Of a stretch of DNA of 64,000 nucleotides, positions 61,993-64,000 are shown one piece after another. A program made the position numbers and the translations under genes. Positions within the stretch are counted from its first letter, which is position 1. Each line of letters starts with the position of its first letter. The notes beneath the pieces were generated by a model, which was given only the letters and a program-made list of their open reading frames with translations, was not told the origin of the DNA and made no database searches. Source of the DNA: an uncultured Pelagibacteraceae bacterium (GTDB taxonomy: Bacteria; Pseudomonadota; Alphaproteobacteria; Pelagibacterales; Pelagibacteraceae); NCBI GenBank assembly GCA_902515095.1, contig CABXTC010000004.1, positions 62,001 through 126,000 of the forward strand, read 5' to 3'.

Positions 61993-64000
61993 TGACACAA
62001 AGTTTTAGAATAGAAAATGGTGGATTAATAAATAGAGATAAAAAGATCTCTTTTAAGTTTAATGGTAAAAATTTTTTTGGTTATGAAGGCGATACTCTTG
62101 CTTCTGCATTAATAGCTAATGGAGTTCATCTAATTGGTAGAAGCTTTAAATATCATAGACCAAGAGGTTTCTTTGGTGCAGGAGTCGATGAGCCGTATGC
62201 AATAGTTCAATTATATAGAAATGGTGAAACAGAACCAAATATAAAAGCTACTGAACAAGAACTTTTTCAGGGTCTAGAGGCAAAAAGTGTTAATTGTTGG
62301 CCAAGTGTTAATTTTGACGTTGGAGCAATAAATAACCTTTTAAAAATGTTTCTTCCGGCAGGATTTTATTACAAGACTTTTATGTGGCCAAAAAGTTTTT
62401 GGTATAAAATTTATGAACCATTTATCAGAAAAGCTGCAGGGTTAGGCACTGCTTCTATTAAACACGATAAAGAAAGATATGAACATAAATATGAATATTG
62501 CGACCTGTTAATAACTGGCTCAGGTCCATCTGGCTTAGCAAGTGCGTACTCTGCTGCAAAAAATGGTGCAAAAGTTATACTTGCAGAAGATAAATCAAGA
62601 TTTGGAGGAACTCTTTTAACAAGTGAAGTAAATATTGGCAATCAATCAGGTAAAGAGTGGGCAGATAGTATTATCTCAGAACTTAAAGAAATGCCAAACG
62701 TTACTGTAAAAAACAGATCCCAAGTTTTTGGTTATTATGATCACAACATGTTAGTGATGTCTGAAAGAATAAGTGATCACTTACCAAAAACGAAAAAATT
62801 TCATCCAAAGCAGAGACTTTGGTATATTAGAGCAAAAGAAGTTTTAATTTCATCTGGATCAATAGAAAGGCCAATCGTATTTGGCAATAATGATACTCCA
62901 GGCGTAATGTTATCATCAGCTGCCAAAGAGTACATGAAAGTGTACGGGGTATTAGTTGGTAGAAAACCTCTAGTCTTTACAAATAACGATAGTGGCTATG
63001 AAACAGCAATTGAATTTAAAAAAAATGGAATAGATCCTATAATTTTAGATACTAGAAAAGAACCTCAATCAGAAATTATTGAAGAGGCGAAAAGTATGAA
63101 TATTAATATTAAAAATTCATATGTGGTTGTAGCAGCTAAAGGATATAAAAAAGTAAAATCAGCTGATATAGCTAAAATCTCAGATGATAAAGAGGAACTT
63201 GGATTAATTGAAAATATAGACTGTGATTGTATTTGTGTCTCTGGTTTTTGGACGCCTACAATTCATTTAGCATCGCAATCTGGAAATAAAACAAAATTTA
63301 ATGAAGATATTGATGCCTTTGTTCCTGGTATATCCAAACAAAATGAAAAAACTTTAGGTGCTGCAAATGGAATCTATACTTTAGAAGAGACTTTAAAAGA
63401 CTCCTTTGAAAAAGGGAATTTATTGTCAAAAAAAATTACAAATAATGATAATAAGATTTCTTTTCCAAATGTTGTTGAAAAAAAGTCTACAGTCCATGAT
63501 AAATTTTGGTGTGTACCGTTACCAAAGGGAAAGAATTACAAGCGTTTTTTAGACTTTCAAAATGATGTTGCAGTTTCAGACATAGAGATTGCTCTTAAAG
63601 AAGGATATAGATCTATTGAACATGTAAAAAGATATACCACTCTTGGTATGGCAACTGATCAAGGCAAAACAAGTAATCTTAACGGTTTACAATTGGTATC
63701 AAAAATTGAAAATAAAGTTGTGCCTTCAGTCGGGCACACAACTTTTAGACCACCATATTCACCAATTTCTATCGGAGCAATCGTTGGAAGAGAAGTCGGA
63801 AAACATTCGAAACCAACAAGAAAATCTCCAATGCATTCATGGCATGAAAAAAATAATGCTGTTTTTGTAGATGCAGGTGTTTGGTTGAGACCTAGATATT
63901 ATAAACGTGGAAATGAAAATTTATTTGAAGCATCAAAAAGAGAAGCAAAAAATGTAAGAAAAAATGTTGGAGTTTGTGATGTAACTACTTTAGGTAAAAT
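61992..64000 (+). CDS. soxA: Sarcosine oxidase alpha subunit, truncated by the window edge, absent from the ORF track
   Basis: ATG at 61992 overlaps the soxD stop by one base and the frame is open to the window edge (669 codons), so the track, which needs a stop, misses it. The N-terminus (about 20-90) is the 2Fe-2S-ferredoxin-like domain with FKYHRPRGFFGAGVDEP. An NAD-binding domain follows with LLITGSGPSGLASAYSAAKN (about 174-193). The catalytic THF-binding GcvT-like domain is expected beyond the right edge, followed probably by soxG. It oxidises sarcosine-type amines and passes formaldehyde to THF. Confidence 0.9.
   Translation, partial: MTQSFRIENGGLINRDKKISFKFNGKNFFGYEGDTLASALIANGVHLIGRSFKYHRPRGFFGAGVDEPYAIVQLYRNGETEPNIKATEQELFQGLEAKSVNCWPSVNFDVGAINNLLKMFLPAGFYYKTFMWPKSFWYKIYEPFIRKAAGLGTASIKHDKERYEHKYEYCDLLITGSGPSGLASAYSAAKNGAKVILAEDKSRFGGTLLTSEVNIGNQSGKEWADSIISELKEMPNVTVKNRSQVFGYYDHNMLVMSERISDHLPKTKKFHPKQRLWYIRAKEVLISSGSIERPIVFGNNDTPGVMLSSAAKEYMKVYGVLVGRKPLVFTNNDSGYETAIEFKKNGIDPIILDTRKEPQSEIIEEAKSMNINIKNSYVVVAAKGYKKVKSADIAKISDDKEELGLIENIDCDCICVSGFWTPTIHLASQSGNKTKFNEDIDAFVPGISKQNEKTLGAANGIYTLEETLKDSFEKGNLLSKKITNNDNKISFPNVVEKKSTVHDKFWCVPLPKGKNYKRFLDFQNDVAVSDIEIALKEGYRSIEHVKRYTTLGMATDQGKTSNLNGLQLVSKIENKVVPSVGHTTFRPPYSPISIGAIVGREVGKHSKPTRKSPMHSWHEKNNAVFVDAGVWLRPRYYKRGNENLFEASKREAKNVRKNVGVCDVTTLGK

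Noticed and set aside
62411-62641. 76-residue minus-strand ORF near the right edge
   Set aside because: Opposite the conserved soxA NAD-binding domain.
63643-63870. 75-residue plus-strand ORF near the right edge
   Set aside because: Lies in another frame of the open soxA coding sequence.
1-64000. CRISPR arrays, insertion sequences, prophage and tRNA genes
   Set aside because: No regular spaced repeats, transposase-like or phage-like genes, or tRNA cloverleaf-sized gaps were found; intergenic regions are too short to hide most of these.

Overview
This is an AT-rich, very gene-dense stretch of an alphaproteobacterial genome. Short intergenic gaps, many 1-13 bp gene overlaps, lysine/asparagine/isoleucine-rich proteins and the gene content (IMP dehydrogenase without CBS domains, TMA/TMAO oxidation genes, several osmolyte-type ABC transporters) point to the SAR11 clade (Pelagibacterales, 'Candidatus Pelagibacter'-like). 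That assignment is inference from content and style; no 16S gene is present. I see no tRNA, rRNA, insertion sequence, phage gene or CRISPR array. No stretch longer than about 300 bp lacks a gene.

Layout. 1-16 kb is mostly housekeeping: a 5'-truncated glycerate-kinase-like gene, a TolC-type outer membrane protein, recA (with an SOS-like box), alaS, icd, the phosphatidylethanolamine pair psd-pssA, a GT-A glycosyltransferase, rlmE, a CBS-less guaB, a TPR protein, guaA and panB. At 14.1-22.8 kb a Cys/Cys racemase-superfamily enzyme (EutA-like) and an ectoine-hydrolase-like protein (DoeA/EutD) lead into a PotADBC-type ABC transporter and a 3-hydroxyacyl-CoA dehydrogenase/crotonase fusion. I read this as a candidate uptake-and-degradation unit for an ectoine-like or related nitrogenous solute. 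22.8-28.8 kb holds a cyclophilin, a HEVFH protein, an agmatinase-family ureohydrolase with an aldehyde dehydrogenase, an ArgE-type deacylase, a CsaA-like protein and a LysE-type exporter. 28.8-36.7 kb holds aconitase, a YfgM-like/BamB pair, a cupin-like protein, a ZapE-type ATPase, a YjbQ protein and a photolyase.

From about 36.7 kb to the right edge lies a methylated-amine and one-carbon island. TMAO is imported by TmoX (binding protein) with TmoW and TmoV. Tmm oxidises trimethylamine to TMAO and Tdm demethylates TMAO to dimethylamine and formaldehyde. GmaS plus MgsABC convert methylamine to gamma-glutamylmethylamide and N-methylglutamate. A four-subunit-type sarcosine (or N-methylglutamate) oxidase, soxB-soxD-soxA and beyond the window, sends C1 units to tetrahydrofolate, with Fhs linking to formate. 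An Amt transporter with two tiny membrane proteins, a second glutamine-synthetase-like enzyme, an orphan FAD amine oxidoreductase, a MarR-like regulator and a diaminopropionate ammonia-lyase-like enzyme are interspersed. The usual dimethylamine monooxygenase genes (dmmDABC) are not visible, so that step is a gap in this window.

Corrections to the ORF track. soxA (61992 to the edge) and a 52-residue membrane protein (39217-39375) are missing from it. The first gene extends to the left edge. The photolyase, tmoX, argE and zapE starts are probably downstream of those listed. gpsA is split in two by a single-base shift at an A8 tract. The most promising unexplained items are the small proteins around amt and mgsC, the orphan oxidoreductase, the EutA-DoeA-ABC unit, the CBS-less IMP dehydrogenase and the poly(A) frameshift in gpsA.
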